Of a stretch of DNA of 64,000 nt, positions 1 to 11,027 are shown in pieces. The notes beneath the pieces are model-generated. The model had not been told where the DNA came from. It searched no databases and worked only from the letters and a program-made list of their open reading frames with translations. A program made the translations under genes and the position numbers. Source of the stretch: Lucinisca nassula (taxonomy: Eukaryota; Mollusca; Bivalvia; Lucinida; Lucinidae); assembly GCA_963580285.1 (NCBI GenBank), contig OY757010.1, positions 66,982,406 through 67,046,405 on the forward strand, read 5' to 3'. Each line of letters opens with the position of its first letter. Positions within the stretch are counted from its first letter, which is position 1.

Positions 1-200
1 CAAAAGTTTTGAATGGTTGGGAAAACTTAGTCACAGGGAACATACATGCCAAATATGAAGGCTCTATCTCATATGGTTCAAAAGTTATGATAAAGTAGGT
101 CACAGGTCAAATCTTTATATGAGTGGGAAGCCCTTGTCACAAGGAACCTACATGCCAAATATGAAGGCTCTATCTCAAACAGTTCAAAGTTATGACAAAA
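1..200 (+). repeat. Core repeat type epsilon, ~120-bp units
   Basis: About two units sharing the motif CATGCCAAATATGAAGGCTC, each followed by a GTTCAAAAGTTATGA-like stretch. The same type is found at about 62940-63245. It is the first of three core types in this composite element. Confidence 0.7.
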
Positions 201-1125
201 AAACCTACTGATCTACATTTTGATTTGACATTACCCATGTTTGAACTGAACTGAGATATTGTCCAGATGATCATTCTGAGCAAGTTTTATGATGATTTGA
301 CTAAAACTGTGGCCTCTAAGAGTGTTCAAAACGTTTTTCTATGATTTGACCTGCTGACCTACTTTTTGACCTGACATGACCCATATTCAAACTTGACCAA
401 GATATTGTCAAGATGATCATTCTGAGCAAGTTTGATGATGATCGGACCAAAACTGGGGTCTCTAGTGTGTACACAATTTTTTTCAGCAATCTGACCTACT
501 GACCTACTTACTGGCTAGATATGACCAACATTCAAAATTAACCGAAATATTGTCAAATGATCATTTTTAGCAAGTTTGATGATGATCAGACCAAAACTGT
601 GGCCTCTAGTGTGTTCAGAGGGTTTTCTATGATATTATCTACTGACCTACTTTTTGGACTGACATGACCAATATTTGAACATGACTCAGATATTGTCAAG
701 ATGATCATTCTGGGCATGTTTGATGATGATCGGACCTAATCTGTGGCCTCTAGTGTGTTCACAAGGTTTTTCTATGATTTGACCTACTGACCTACTTCTT
801 GACCTAAAATCACCCATATTCGAACTTGACCGAGATATTGTCAAGACTATCATTCCGAGCAAGTTTGATGATGATTGGACCAAAAATGTGGCCTCTAGTG
901 TGTTCACAAGGTTTTTCTCTTATTTGACCTACTGACCTACTTTTTGACTCGACAACACCCTATTTGAACTTGACTGAGATATTGTCAAGATGATCATTCT
1001 GGGCTAGTTTGATGATGATCGGACCAAAACTGTGGCCTCTAGTGTCTTCACAAGGTATTTTTTCTGATTTGACCTACTGACCTACTTTTTGACCCAACAT
1101 GACCCATATTCGATCTTGACCGAGA
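201..1125 (+). repeat. Core repeat type beta, 145-bp tandem units
   Basis: Six to seven units marked by GACCTACTGACCTACTTTTT, ATATTGTCAAGATGATCATT and GTGGCCTCTAGTGTGTTCAC. The spacing measured on a clean array of the same type at 23712-24291 is 144-145 bp. Short open frames on the minus strand here are by-products of the repetition and are not genes. Confidence 0.9.
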
Positions 1126-2010
1126 TATTTTGTGGTGGTACAAAATGTGTGCAAGTTTAGTTAAAATCAAATCATAAATGAAACAGCTATCCAGCAGACA
1201 AGACCAAAATAGACAATTTTTGCCCTTTCAGGGGCCGTAACTCCGTAACACATGATGGGATATGGCTGGTTCAAGAAAGGAACCCAGATCCCATGGTGGT
1301 ACAAGTTGTGTGCAAGTCTGGTTAAAATCAAATCATAAATGAAGCTGCTATCGTGCGGACAAGACCAAAATAGGCAATTTTTGGCTTTTCAGGGGCCGTA
1401 ACTCCGTAGCACATTATGGGATATGGCTGATTCAAAAAAGGAACCCAGATCTCATGGTGGTACAAGTTGTGTGCAAGACTGGTTAAAATCAAATCATAAA
1501 TGAAGATGCAATTTTGCGGACAAGACCAAAATAGGCAATTTTTGCCCTTTCAGGGGCCGTAACTCAATAACACATGATGGGATATGGCTGGTTCAAGAAA
1601 GGAACCCAGATCTCATGTTGGTACAAGTTGTGTGCAAGTCTGGTTAAATTCAAATCATAAATGAAGACGCTATCGTGCGGACAAGACCAAAATAGGCAAT
1701 TTTTGCCGTTTCAGGGGCCGTAACTCCGTAGCACATGATGGGATATGGCTGGTTCAAGAAAGGAACCCAAATCTTATGGTGGTACAAGTTGTGTGCAAGT
1801 CTGGTTAAAATCAAATCATAAATGAAGATGCTATCGTGCGGACAAGACCAAAATAGGCAATTTTTGCCCTTTCAGGGGCCGTAACTCAGTAACACATGAT
1901 GGGATATGGCTGGTTCAAGAAAGGAACCTAGATCTCATGGTGGTACAAGTTGTGTGCAAGTCTGGTTAAAATCAAATCATAAATGAAGATGCTATCGTGC
2001 GGACAAGAAA
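1126..2010 (+). repeat. Core repeat type gamma, ~162-bp tandem units
   Basis: Five to six units marked by TGGTGGTACAAGTTGTGTGC and CAGGGGCCGTAACTCCGTA, with the first motif recurring about every 161-162 bp (near 1293, 1455, 1616, 1778, 1938). This type is seen only here in the window. The last unit runs directly into the microsatellite and hairpin. Confidence 0.9.
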
Positions 2011-2088
2011 TTGTTTACGCACGCACGGACGCACGGACGCACGCACGGACGCACTGACGACGGACGACGGACAAAATGTGATCACAAA

Positions 2089-2120
2089 AGCTCACCTTGT
2101 CACTACGTGACAGGTGAGCT
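2089..2120 (+). other. 3' terminal hairpin, intact
   Basis: Perfect stem: outer arms AGCTCACC and GGTGAGCT, inner arms TTGTCAC and GTGACA around a short TAC loop, followed by CTAA. In Helitron-class elements a 3' hairpin marks the end of the transposed strand; that role is inferred here. Confidence 0.85.
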
Positions 2121-2122
2121 AA

Positions 2123-2960
2123 AAAGCATAGGGTAAAAGCGTAAGGGGATGTTGTGAATACTTCTCTCCATCTGTCTGTCTGGACGTCCATCTGTCAGTC
2201 ATGTACCTCCTCATTAACCACTGGCCGGAATGCAACCAAATTGGTACAATGTAGCTTACTTACATGATGAGATCATGAGGACGTGTGAGAACAGCATTAA
2301 ATCTGGGTGCGCCTGGCCTTGCACCACCCCCTCCGAAAAAGCCTTATATCTTAGAAACTGTTTAGATCCCCACCACTAAACCATATATATTCTTGTTCCT
2401 TATGATAAGATACTTTCAGTGACACTAACCTGGAGGTCTCTGGGGGTGCGCCGAGGCCATGCCCCACCCCCTCCATTTCATTAACACCCTTATATCTTAT
2501 AAACCATTCAGATCCCCACCCCTAAACCAATTATACTCTTGTTCCTTACCATAAAACACATTTAGAGACACCAACTAAGGTGACCCCTGGGTTGGGTTGG
2601 GCTGGGGCCATGCCCAACCCCTCCACTTCATTAAAGGACATATATTTCGGAAACCATTCAGATCCCAACCCCTAAACCATATATACTCTTATTCCTTATG
2701 ACAAGACGCTTTCAGTGACACCAACCTGGAGGTCCCCCGGGGTGTGCCGGGGCCATGCCCTACAATTCCTCCATTTCATTAAAGGCCTTATATCTCAGAA
2801 ATAGTCAGATCCCCACCCCTAAACCATATATATTCTTGTTCCTTATGATAAGACGCATTTAGAGACGCCAACTAGGGTGTCCCCTGTGTTGCACTGGGGC
2901 AATGCCCCACCCCTCCACTTCATAGAAACACATATATTCCAGAAAACATACAGATCCCCA
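2123..2960 (-). repeat. Core repeat type eta, ~147-bp units, reverse orientation
   Basis: About five units marked by CATATATACTCTTGTTCCTTA, TTTCAGTGACACCAACCTGG and CATGCCCCACCCCTCCA-like runs. They are the reverse complement of the array at about 44180-45570. The start (2123-2240) contains a TCTGTCTGTCTGG tract, as expected for the microsatellite end of an element lying on the minus strand. No clear terminal hairpin was found. Confidence 0.75.
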
Positions 2961-3064
2961 CCCCGCATGGGCCCATTTTATAATGTAAAGAGATAGGGAG
3001 TAGATGTTCTGGATCAAGTTTTTATAAAGAATGTGCCAAAAAAGGCCCATGAAATACAAGCCAG

Positions 3065-3340
3065 AAATATCCCTGGATATTGTTAAACTATGTGGTCAAA
3101 GACTATTGGAGTTATGGTGATACCGAGGATTTTGTGTAAGGGGAGATAACTAAAATACCATGTCATCCAGAGTTGTGGTTCTTGCTCATGACATCTCTTC
3201 TTAACCTCATGTACCAAGTACCATCAACAATGAATTTATTGTGATCACAAGGTTAAACTGTCAGGGGAGATAACTAAAATAGCATGGTTAAGTAATGGTT
3301 TGAGATATCAGTGTTTGAGATAATGAGAGTCAACTGTAAA
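3065..3340 (+). repeat. Core repeat type theta fragment
   Basis: Nearly two units of the ~155-bp repeat marked by AGAGTTGTGGTTCTTGC, GTACCATCAA and GGGGAGATAACT. Larger copies lie at 40170-40805, 43648-43803 and 54368-54720. No head or hairpin is visible here, so this is a truncated copy. Confidence 0.7.
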
Positions 3341-3854
3341 TATCAAGTTTCAAATTGATCCAATGTTAGCCAGAAACAAAATGTTTACAGAAATTTTCAA
3401 AGGGGCATAACTCTTTTCAAATTTAATGGACCATTAACCTCAAAACAATATGCGCTGCTCCACATCATGGTCTAACTGTATTTCAAGTCACAGCTTGATC
3501 AGATCTTTTGTTTTGTTTGTTTGTATTGGAGTTTTAATGGCCCAGTCAACACTATTTAGGTAATTTTTGAGCCAGTCAGTTTACCTACCCACACTTTTTC
3601 TGGGCAGTCATATATGTAAGCAGTTAACCAGAAAAGTGCACATTCTTTCGCTAGAAACTTACAACTGTCCTTCTTGAATCAGCAGAAGGGAGAGAATGAC
3701 CTTAGAAAAGATTTCATGATCAATCTCCACGAACTGATCGGATCTAAATTGTAGGAGTTAGACAGAAACAAAATGTTTACAGAAATTTGCAAAGGGGCAT
3801 AACTCTATAAATATTTGGTGGACTTTTACCTCGAAACAATATGTTCCAGAAAAA
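3341..3854 (+). repeat. Diverged core-like repeat split by a SINE
   Basis: Two copies of CAGAAACAAAATGTTTACAG followed by AAAGGGGCATAACTC (near 3373 and 3762) define a repeat that a SINE-like insertion at 3507-3733 separates. The rest is low-information A/T-rich sequence. Confidence 0.55.
3507..3733 (-). mobile_element. SINE-like retroposon S2 with target-site duplication
   Basis: A ~227-bp repeat whose A/C-rich tail (reverse of TTTGTTTTGTTTGTTTG) lies on the left, so it is on the minus strand. An 11-bp direct repeat with one mismatch flanks it: TGATCAGATCT at 3496-3506 and TGATCGGATCT at 3735-3745. That is the mark of target-primed retroposition. A second copy lies at 11560-11790. The 3' ~60 bp resembles that of repeat S1 (GTTGAC-GGG-CATTAAA order). 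No convincing pol III A and B boxes were found, so 'SINE' is a structural call. Confidence 0.7.
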
Positions 3855-4020
3855 TTAACCCTTGACAACCCCTGTCTTTCCAAGCTTTGTAGATCCAGAC
3901 CAGAATGGCTTCTCAGGATCTACACAGTTTGCCATTCAGTTTGTGAATTGAACACATTCATTATCTCAAGCTATTTGATTGGTTGATCGTCAGCATGGGT
4001 ATAGCAAAATTAATCTATTA
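3855..4020. mobile_element. MITE M1, diverged copy
   Basis: Begins TTAACCCTTGACAACCCC and ends in an A/T-rich remnant abutting the next copy at 4018. It carries the TGTAGATCCAGA / AGGATCTACACAGTTTGCC core typical of M1, with the central palindrome partly deleted. It is non-coding. Confidence 0.7.
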
Positions 4021-4225
4021 ACCCTTGTCCTGCTGAACTCGTATATATCTTTCAAACAATGCAGATCCAGATCAGATAGCTTCTGAAGAAGCCATCCAAT
4101 CTGGATCTACATTGTTTGCCATTCAGATTGTGCATTTGTTGCAATAATTTTCATCAAGTAATCTGATTGGTTGATATTCAGTAGTGGGTGTGGCATATTT
4201 GAATATTCAGCAGGTCAAGGGTTAA
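4018..4225. mobile_element. MITE M1 copy
   Basis: About 208 bp with terminal inverted repeats TTAACCCTTGTCCTGCTGAA and its complement at the right (CAGCAGGTCAAGGGTTAA). Internal palindrome around GCTTCTGAAGAAGCC flanked by GATCCAGATC / GGATCTAC. The terminal TTAA suggests either a TTAA target duplication (piggyBac type) or a TA duplication; the sequence alone does not decide. Confidence 0.8.
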
Positions 4226-4629
4226 GGACTAAGCGAGCAAATACTGTGTTTTGTGCATTATGGAAGACAATTAAATGGCTTGAAAATTTTGTCTAACTAT
4301 CATGTTTTATACTTGTTTCGTCATCTTTCAAGAATACTTGTAGGCTAGTGAAAACAATGGGCTTTCAGTGACTTGTTTGTTCAAAATTAGATGATCCATA
4401 CTTCATAGGTCAAGTTGTTTCATACCAACTCTAAATCCTTAAAAAACATTGATTATTTAGAACAATGACCATTAACAGTCATTATCTATCTATTTAAACA
4501 TTTAACCTTGAAATAAGGTCAAGGCCATCCAAACCTAATCACTGTTTTCCTTCAACCAATCCTAGTGATGTAACCATACAAATTTTGAAAGAATCCATCC
4601 AAGGGTTCAGGAGATACAGTGCTCTAAAC
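4226..4629. other. Low-copy spacer, no gene recognised
   Basis: No open frame or RNA gene is supported. The last ~100 bp (about 4540-4620) contains CAAATTTTGAAAGAATCCATCCAAGGGTTCAGGAG-type sequence that echoes the core-repeat consensus seen in other elements here, and may be a decayed single unit. Confidence 0.5.
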
Positions 4630-5890
4630 TGCCGGTGCCAACACAGAATGCACCAACACAAACAGGATCTGCGCCAAAACAATACGTACCCAACCCCTTC
4701 ATGAAGAGCACCAACACAAACAGGATCTGTAACAAAACAATAGGCACCCAACCCCTTCAGTAGGGGCACAAACACAAACAGGATCTGCACCAAAACAATA
4801 CGCACTGTTCTCTTCAGTAGCGGCACCAAAACAAACAGGATCTGCACCAAAACAATATGCACACAACCCCTTTCAGTAGGGGCATCAACACAAACAGGAT
4901 CTGCACCATAACAATATGCACACAGCCTCTTCAGTAGGGGCATCAACACAAACAGGATCCGCACCAAAAGTATATGCACTGTCCTCTTCAGTAGCGGCAC
5001 CAACACAAACAGGATCTGCACCAAAACAATAGGCACCCAACCCCTTCAGTAGGGGCACCAACACAAACAGAATCTGCACCAAAACAATATGCACACAACC
5101 CCTTCAGTAGGGTCATCAACACAAACAGGATCTGCACCAAAACAATACACACTGTCCTCTTCAGTAGCGGCACCAACACAAACAGGATCTGTAACAAAAC
5201 AATAGGCACCCAACCCCTTCAGTAGGGGCACCAACACAAACAGGATCTGCACCAACACAAACAGGATCTGCACCAAAACAATAGGCACTCAACCCCTTCA
5301 GTAGGTGCACCAACACAAACAGGATCTGCACTGAAACAATACGCACTGACCCCTTCAGTAGGGGCACAAACAGGATCTGCACCAAAACAATATGCACTGA
5401 CCCCTTCAGTAGGGGCACCAACACAAACAGGATCTGCACCAAAACAATACGCACTGTCCTCTTCAGTAGGGGCACCAACACAAACAGGATCTGCACTAAA
5501 ACAATAGGCACCCAACCCCTTCAGTAGGGGCACCAACACAAACAGGATCTGCACCAAAACAATATGCACACAGGGCACCAACACAAACAGAATCTGCACT
5601 AAAACAATATGCACCCGACCTTCAGTAGGGGCACCATCACAAACAGGATCTGCACTAAAACAATACGTATTCGACCCCTTCAGTAGGGGCACCAACACAA
5701 ACAGGATATGCACTAAAACAATACGTATCCGACCCCTTCAGTAGGGGCACCAAAACAAACAGGATCTGCACCAAAACAATATGCACCCAACCCCTTTATT
5801 AGGGGCACCAAAACAAACAGAATCTGCATCAAAACAATATGCACCCAACCCTTTCAGTAGAGGCACCAACACTTGCAGGATCTGCACACT
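4630..5890. repeat. Minisatellite, ~58-bp unit, about 21 copies
   Basis: Tandem units containing CACCAACACAAACAGGATCTG, CACCAAAACAATA and CCCTTCAGTAGGGGCACC. CTTCAGTAG recurs every 57-60 bp (near 4812, 4871, 4928, 4985, 5043). Several units are shortened or carry an inserted half unit (5221-5290, 5340-5400). The minus strand shows overlapping open frames of up to 165 codons because the unit is poor in stops. The unit is not a multiple of three, so the frame drifts and a protein is unlikely. Confidence 0.92.
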
Positions 5891-5993
5891 CCTGTAAACC
5901 CAGTTTTACTATATAAAATAATAAAAGTGTGGTTTAAGGGGATCAAAATTATATAGGCATGTTTTCATGATGCAGAAGACAAAACAAAGGGCC

Positions 5994-6090
5994 ATGATGG
6001 CCCTGGATCACTCACCTGATCCATAATGTACAAATGAAATTGTAGGCAATATATGGTGGAGTAGAGGGTTTGAGCCTCACTTGGGTCACA
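5994..6090 (+). mobile_element. Solo 5' head of a HINE-like element
   Basis: Starts ACAAAGGGCCATGATGGCCC and continues into TCACTCACCTGATCC, the conserved head. The next ~60 bp (TATATGGTGGAGTAGAGGG) match the sequence after the head at 51675, so both belong to one subfamily. No core, microsatellite or hairpin follows, so this is a truncated copy. Confidence 0.75.
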
Positions 6091-6528
6091 TGTGAGATGC
6101 CAAGTTCTGCAATGGAAGGTCAGGTGGTTTTTCTCTGGGTACTCTGCTTTTCGCGGACCTCTGACAAATGATCGGCTCAAAATAAGTAAAATAAATCTTG
6201 AAAAGGCCGTAAAACCAAAAAAAATCTTGAAAAGGCTGTAAGTACTTTAGGTGAGCATGATGAGAGTTTACATATGTCAGAAGCAAGGAAAATTTCCAAA
6301 ATTTATCTGTAATCTATTCCTCAGTTCTATTCTTGATCATTTTATTATCTTTAGATGTTCTGTACCATGTTTATTTCAGACTCAAACTGCAAAGAACAAC
6401 CTGCATATCTCTACCTTTGTATCATAACATCTTTACCAAGTATTCAGACACCTCAACTCCTTCCAATACTTGTTCTAAAATTTGAACCAGTACAATTTAC
6501 TAACTGATATTGTGTCAAACTAGAAATG
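6091..6528. other. Low-copy DNA, no feature recognised
   Basis: A/T-rich sequence with a short internal duplication around 6198-6240 (TAAATCTTGAAAAGGC-like). No coding or structural signal was found. Confidence 0.4.
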
Positions 6529-7230
6529 CATCCATAGAACACGGATGCTCCTGCATGAAAATATGTTGATGTTAGTATTTGACCTTCGACCACTAAGTAT
6601 GACCTTGACCTTACAGGTACGGACCTGGGACTTGCGCGAAACAAATTGTCCCATGATGGTTAACATATTGTCAAGTAATTTCCAAATCCATCCAGGAACA
6701 ACAAAGGTATTGAGCGGACACAAGATAAAAACACTTTTCTTTACCTTTGACCTCTAAGTATGACCTTGACCTTAGACATACTAACCTAGGTCTTGCATAT
6801 GACCCATCGGCTCATGATGGTTAACATTTCTACCAAGTAATTTCCAAATCCATTTAGAATAACCAGAAAAAGACATTTTTCTTTACCTTTGACCTCAAAG
6901 TATGACCTTGACCTTGGTGGTTCCAACCTGGGTCTTGGGCTTGACACATCATCTGATGATGGTTATCCTGCTAAGTGATTTCAAAATCCATCCAGAAATA
7001 AGAAAGTTACTGTGATTAAGATTTGGACCATTTTTTTAAACTCTGAGCTCTAAGTATGACCTTGACCTTGGAGGAACAGACCTTGGTTGGTGGGAGACAT
7101 CGTCTCGTGATGGCTAAAATTTCTGCCAAGTAATTTCAAAATCCAGCCAGAAATAAGACAGTTACTGACAGTGTTTAAGTTTTGGACACTTTTTTTACCT
7201 TTAATTGACCTCTAAGTACGACCTTGACTT

Positions 7231-7345
7231 TAAAGTAAAGTAAGTAAGTAAAGTCTTTATTTACCGAGGGTAACAACATTTAGCATAGACATTTACATGC
7301 ATCAGCTAATCTTCCATGAGGCCCTCAAGAGTCATGTTCATGTAC
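7231..7345 (-). mobile_element. 5'-truncated LINE 3' end (~110 bp)
   Basis: Interrupts one iota unit: between ACCTTGACTTT and CTTTGGAGGTACGG lies ~105 bp absent from the other units. Read on the minus strand it ends ACCCTCGGTAAATAAAGACT followed by a TTTACTTACTTACTTTAC tail. This is the form of a non-LTR retrotransposon 3' end (AATAAA signal and simple-repeat tail). It is too short to place in a clade. Confidence 0.6.
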
Positions 7346-7424
7346 TTTGGAGGTACGGATCTTGGTTTGTGCGCGACACATCGTCTCATGATGGTTAACA
7401 TTTCTGGCAAGAAATTTAACAAGA

Positions 7425-7439
7425 GGGCCATGATGGCCC
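7425..7439 (+). other. 5' head hairpin of HINE-like element
   Basis: GGGCCATGATGGCCC folds on itself. Other heads keep the pairing with different bases: GGCCCATGGGCC at 43811 and GGGCCCAGAGGGCCC at 62657. The following GCTCACCTGA is the inverse complement of the right arm of the 3' hairpin. Confidence 0.7.
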
Positions 7440-7499
7440 TGGATCGCTCACCTGATCCATAGTGTAACAAGTGGGCCCCAGAGAGGGCCATTATTGGCC

Positions 7500-10057
7500 C
7501 CAGGGTTTTAATGTGCATAATGTTGAGGGAGGTCTTAAAGGTGAAGCTTCATACCAAACATCAACAAAGGCTATAATTAGAACAATCTTGGCAAAGGTCC
7601 ACTAGATAAAGCTACACATCAAATTTCAAAGACCTGGGCCTTGCAGTTTCAGAGAAGAAGATTTTTTTTAAAGATATTCCCTACATAAGCCTATGCAAAA
7701 CCAAATGGCCCCAGGGCTATATAAATCTATGTAAAAACAAAGGGCCCCGGCCCGGGGTGGGGGCATTTGTGGCCCCAGGGCTATAATTTGAACAATCTTG
7801 GTAGAGGTCCACTAGATAAAGCTCCATACTAAATATCAAAGGCCTTGGCCTTGCAGTTTCAGAGAAGATTTTTAAAGATTTCCCTATATAAGTCTATGCA
7901 AAACCAAAGGGCCCCGGAGCGGGGACATTTTTGGTACCAGGGCTATAATTTGAATAATTTTGATAGAGGTCCACTAGATGCAGCTTCATACCAAATATCA
8001 AAGACCCAGGCCTTGTGGTTTCAGAGAAGAAGATTTTTGAAGATTTTCCCCATGTAAGTCTATGTAAAACCATAGGGCCCCAGAGTGGGGGCATTTTTGG
8101 CCCCAGGGCTATAATTTTAACAATCTTGGTAGAGGTCCATTAGATGCAACTTCATACCAAATTTCAAAGTCCTGGGCCTTGTGGTTTCAGAGAAGATTTT
8201 TAAAGATTATCCCTATATAAGTCTATGTAAAACCAAAGGGCCCCGGGACGGGGCCACTTTTGGCCCCAGCACTATAATTTGAATCATCTTGGTAGGGGTC
8301 CTTTAGAAGAAGCTTCATACCAAATATAAAAGACCTAGGCCTTGTGGTTTCAGAGAAGAAGATTTTTAAAGATTTTCCCTATATAAGTCTATGTAAAACC
8401 AAAGGGCCCCTGAGCGGGGGCATTTTTGGCCCAAGGGCTATAATTTGAACAATCTTGGTAGGGGTCCACTAGATGAAGCTTCATACAAAATATCAAAGTC
8501 CTGGGCCTTGCGGTTTCAGAGAAGAAGATTTTTAAAGATTTTCCCTATATAAGGCCATGTAAAACCAAAGGGTCCCAGTCGGAGGCTTTTTTTGCCCCAG
8601 CACTATAATTTGAACAATCTTGGTAGGGGTCCACTAGATAAAGCTTAATTCCAAATATCAAAGTCCTGGGCCTTGCAGTTTCAGAGCAGAAGATTTTTAA
8701 AGATTTTCCCTATATAAGCCTATGTAAAACCAAAGGGCCCGGCGGCGGGGACATTTTTGGCCTCAGCACTATCATTTGAATAATCTTGTTAGGGGTCTTT
8801 TAGATGAAGCTTCATACCAAATATAAAAGACCTAGGCCTTGTGGTTTCAGAGAAAAGGATTTTTAAAGATTTTCCCTATATAAGTCTATGTAAAAACAAA
8901 GGGCCCCTGAGCGGGGGCATTTTTGGCCCAAGGGCGATAGTTTGAACAATCTTGGTAGAGGTCCATTGGATGAAGCTTCATTCTAAATATCAAAGTCCTG
9001 GACCTTGCGGTTTCAGAGAAGAAGATTTTTAAAGATTTTCCCTATATAAGTCTATGTAAAACCAAAGGGCCCCTGAGCAGGGGGATTTTTGGCCCAAGGG
9101 CTATAATTTGAACAATCTTGGTAGGGGTCCACTAGATGAAGCTTCATACAAAATATCAAAGTCCTGGGCCTTGCGGTTTCAGAGAAGAAGATTTTTAAAG
9201 ATTTTCCCTATATAAGCCTATGTAAAACCAAAGGGCCCCAGGTGGAGGCTTTTTTTGCCCCAGCACTATAATTTGAACAATCTTGGTAGGGGTCCACTAG
9301 ATAAAGCTTAATACCAAATATCAAAGTCCTGGGCCTTGCAGTGTCAGAGCAGAAGATTTTTAAAGATTTTCCCTATATAAGCCTATGTAAAACCAAAGGG
9401 CCCGGGGGTGGGGACATTTTTGGCCTCAGCACTATCATTTGAATAATCTTGTTAGGGGTCTTTTAGATGAAGCTTCATACCAAATATAAAAGACCTAGGC
9501 CTTGTGGTTTCAGAGAAAAGGATTTTTAAAGATTTTCCCTATATAAGTCTATGTAAAAACAAAGGGCCCCTGAGCGGGGGCATTTTTGGCCCAAGGGCGA
9601 TAATTTGAACAATCTTGGTAGAGGTCCAATGGATGAAGCTTCATTCTAAATATCAAAGTCCTGGACCTTGCGGTTTCAGAGAAGAAGATTTTTAAAGATT
9701 TTCCCTATATAAGGCCATGTAAAACCAAAGGGCCCCGGAACGGGGGCATTTTTTGCCCCAGCACTATAATTTGAACAATCTTGGTAGGGGTCCACTAGAT
9801 AAAGCTTAATACCAAATATCAAAGTCCTGGGCCTTGCAGCTTCAGAGCAGAAGATTTTTAAAGATTTTCCCTATATAAGCCTATGTAAAACCAAAGGGCC
9901 CGGGGGCGGGGACATTTTTGGCCTCAGCACTATCATTTGAATAATCTTGTTAGGGGTCTTTTAGATGAAGCTTCATACCAAATATAAAAGACCTAGGCCT
10001 TGTGGTTTCAGAGAAAAGGATTTTTAAAGATTTTCCCTATATAAGTCTATGTAAAAC
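7500..10057 (+). repeat. Core repeat type alpha, ~166-bp units, ~15 copies
   Basis: Units carry AATTTGAACAATCTTGGTAG, GTCCACTAGATGAAGCTTCA and AGATTTTTAAAGATTTTCCC. A variant unit starting CCTCAGCACTATCATTTGAA occurs at 8761, 9424 and 9922, i.e. 663 bp (four units) and 498 bp (three units) apart, showing higher-order duplication. The array stops after TCTATGTAAAAC at about 10057. Confidence 0.92.
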
Positions 10058-10935
10058 TAGAGTGTTCACAAGTTTTTTCTTTAATTTGACCTACTGACCT
10101 ACTTTTTGACCCGAAAAGACCTTTATTCAAACTTAGCCAAGATATTGTCACAATGACCATTCTGAGCAAGATTAATGATTTAACCAAACTTGTGGCCTCC
10201 TGAGTATTCACAAGGTTTTTCTATGATTTGACCTACTGACCTACTTTTCAACCGGACATGACCCATATTCAAACTTGACCGAGATATTGTCATGATGATC
10301 ATTCTGAGCAAGTTTGATTATGATTGGACCAAAATTGTGGCCCCTAGGGTGTTCACAAGGTTTTTATATGATTTGACCCGCTGACCTACTTTTTAACCCG
10401 ATATGACCCATATTCGAACTGGACTGAAATATTGTCACAATGGTCATTCTGAGCAAGTTTCATGATAATTGGACCAAAACAGTGGCCTTCAGAGTGTTCA
10501 CAAGGTTTTTCTATGATTTGACCTACTGACCTACTTTTTGACCGGACATGACCCATATTCGAACTTGACCAAGATATTGTCATGATGATCATTCTGAGCA
10601 AGTTTGATTATGATTGGACCAAAATTGTGGCCTCTAGGGTGTTCACAAGGTTTTTCTATGATTTGACCCGCTGACCTACTTTTTAAGCCGACATGATCCA
10701 TATTCAAACTTCACTAAAATATTGTCACAATGATCATTCTGAGCAAGTTTGATGATGATTGGACCAAAATTGTGGCCTCTCGAGTGTTCACAAGGTTTTT
10801 CTATGATTTGACCTACTGACCTACTTTTTCACCCGACATGACCCATATTCGAACTTGACCGAGATATTGTCATGATGATCATTCTGAGCAAGTTTGATGA
10901 TGATTGGACCAAAACTGTGGCCTCTAGTTTGTTCA
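10058..10935 (+). repeat. Core repeat type beta, 145-bp units, ~6 copies
   Basis: Marked by GACCTACTGACCTACTTTTT and TGATCATTCTGAGCAAGTTT. It joins directly to the alpha array without an intervening hairpin or head, and runs into the terminal microsatellite. Confidence 0.92.
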
Positions 10936-10997
10936 CAAGAAAAAGTTTACGCACGACGGACGACGCACGACGACGCCGGACATCTTACGGTCACAAA

Positions 10998-11027
10998 AGC
11001 TCACCATGACCTTCGGTCAGGTGAGCT
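10998..11027 (+). other. 3' terminal hairpin, intact
   Basis: Outer arms AGCTCACC / GGTGAGCT, inner arms TGACC / GGTCA around TTC, then CTAA. The inner stem differs from the one at 2089 but still pairs. Confidence 0.85.

Larger units (their letters stand above)
1..2122 (+). mobile_element. HINE/pearl-like composite element, 5' end outside window
   Basis: Non-autonomous, rolling-circle-type element read left to right. It carries three successive core arrays (about 1-200, 201-1125 and 1126-2010), then an ACGG/ACGC microsatellite (about 2010-2075), then a terminal hairpin followed by CTAA at 2119-2122. It encodes nothing. The same order of the first two cores reappears at 62940-64000, so the arrangement is a reproducible composite and not a chance junction. 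Helitron-like mobilisation is inferred from architecture (hairpin plus CTAA, A-rich insertion sites elsewhere in the window). The head is missing because the window starts inside the element. Confidence 0.7.

Noticed and set aside
4539..5713. Cysteine- and valine-rich minus-strand frames (GADPVCVGAPTEG repeats)
   Set aside because: By-product of the 58-bp minisatellite; frames overlap each other and break wherever a unit is short.
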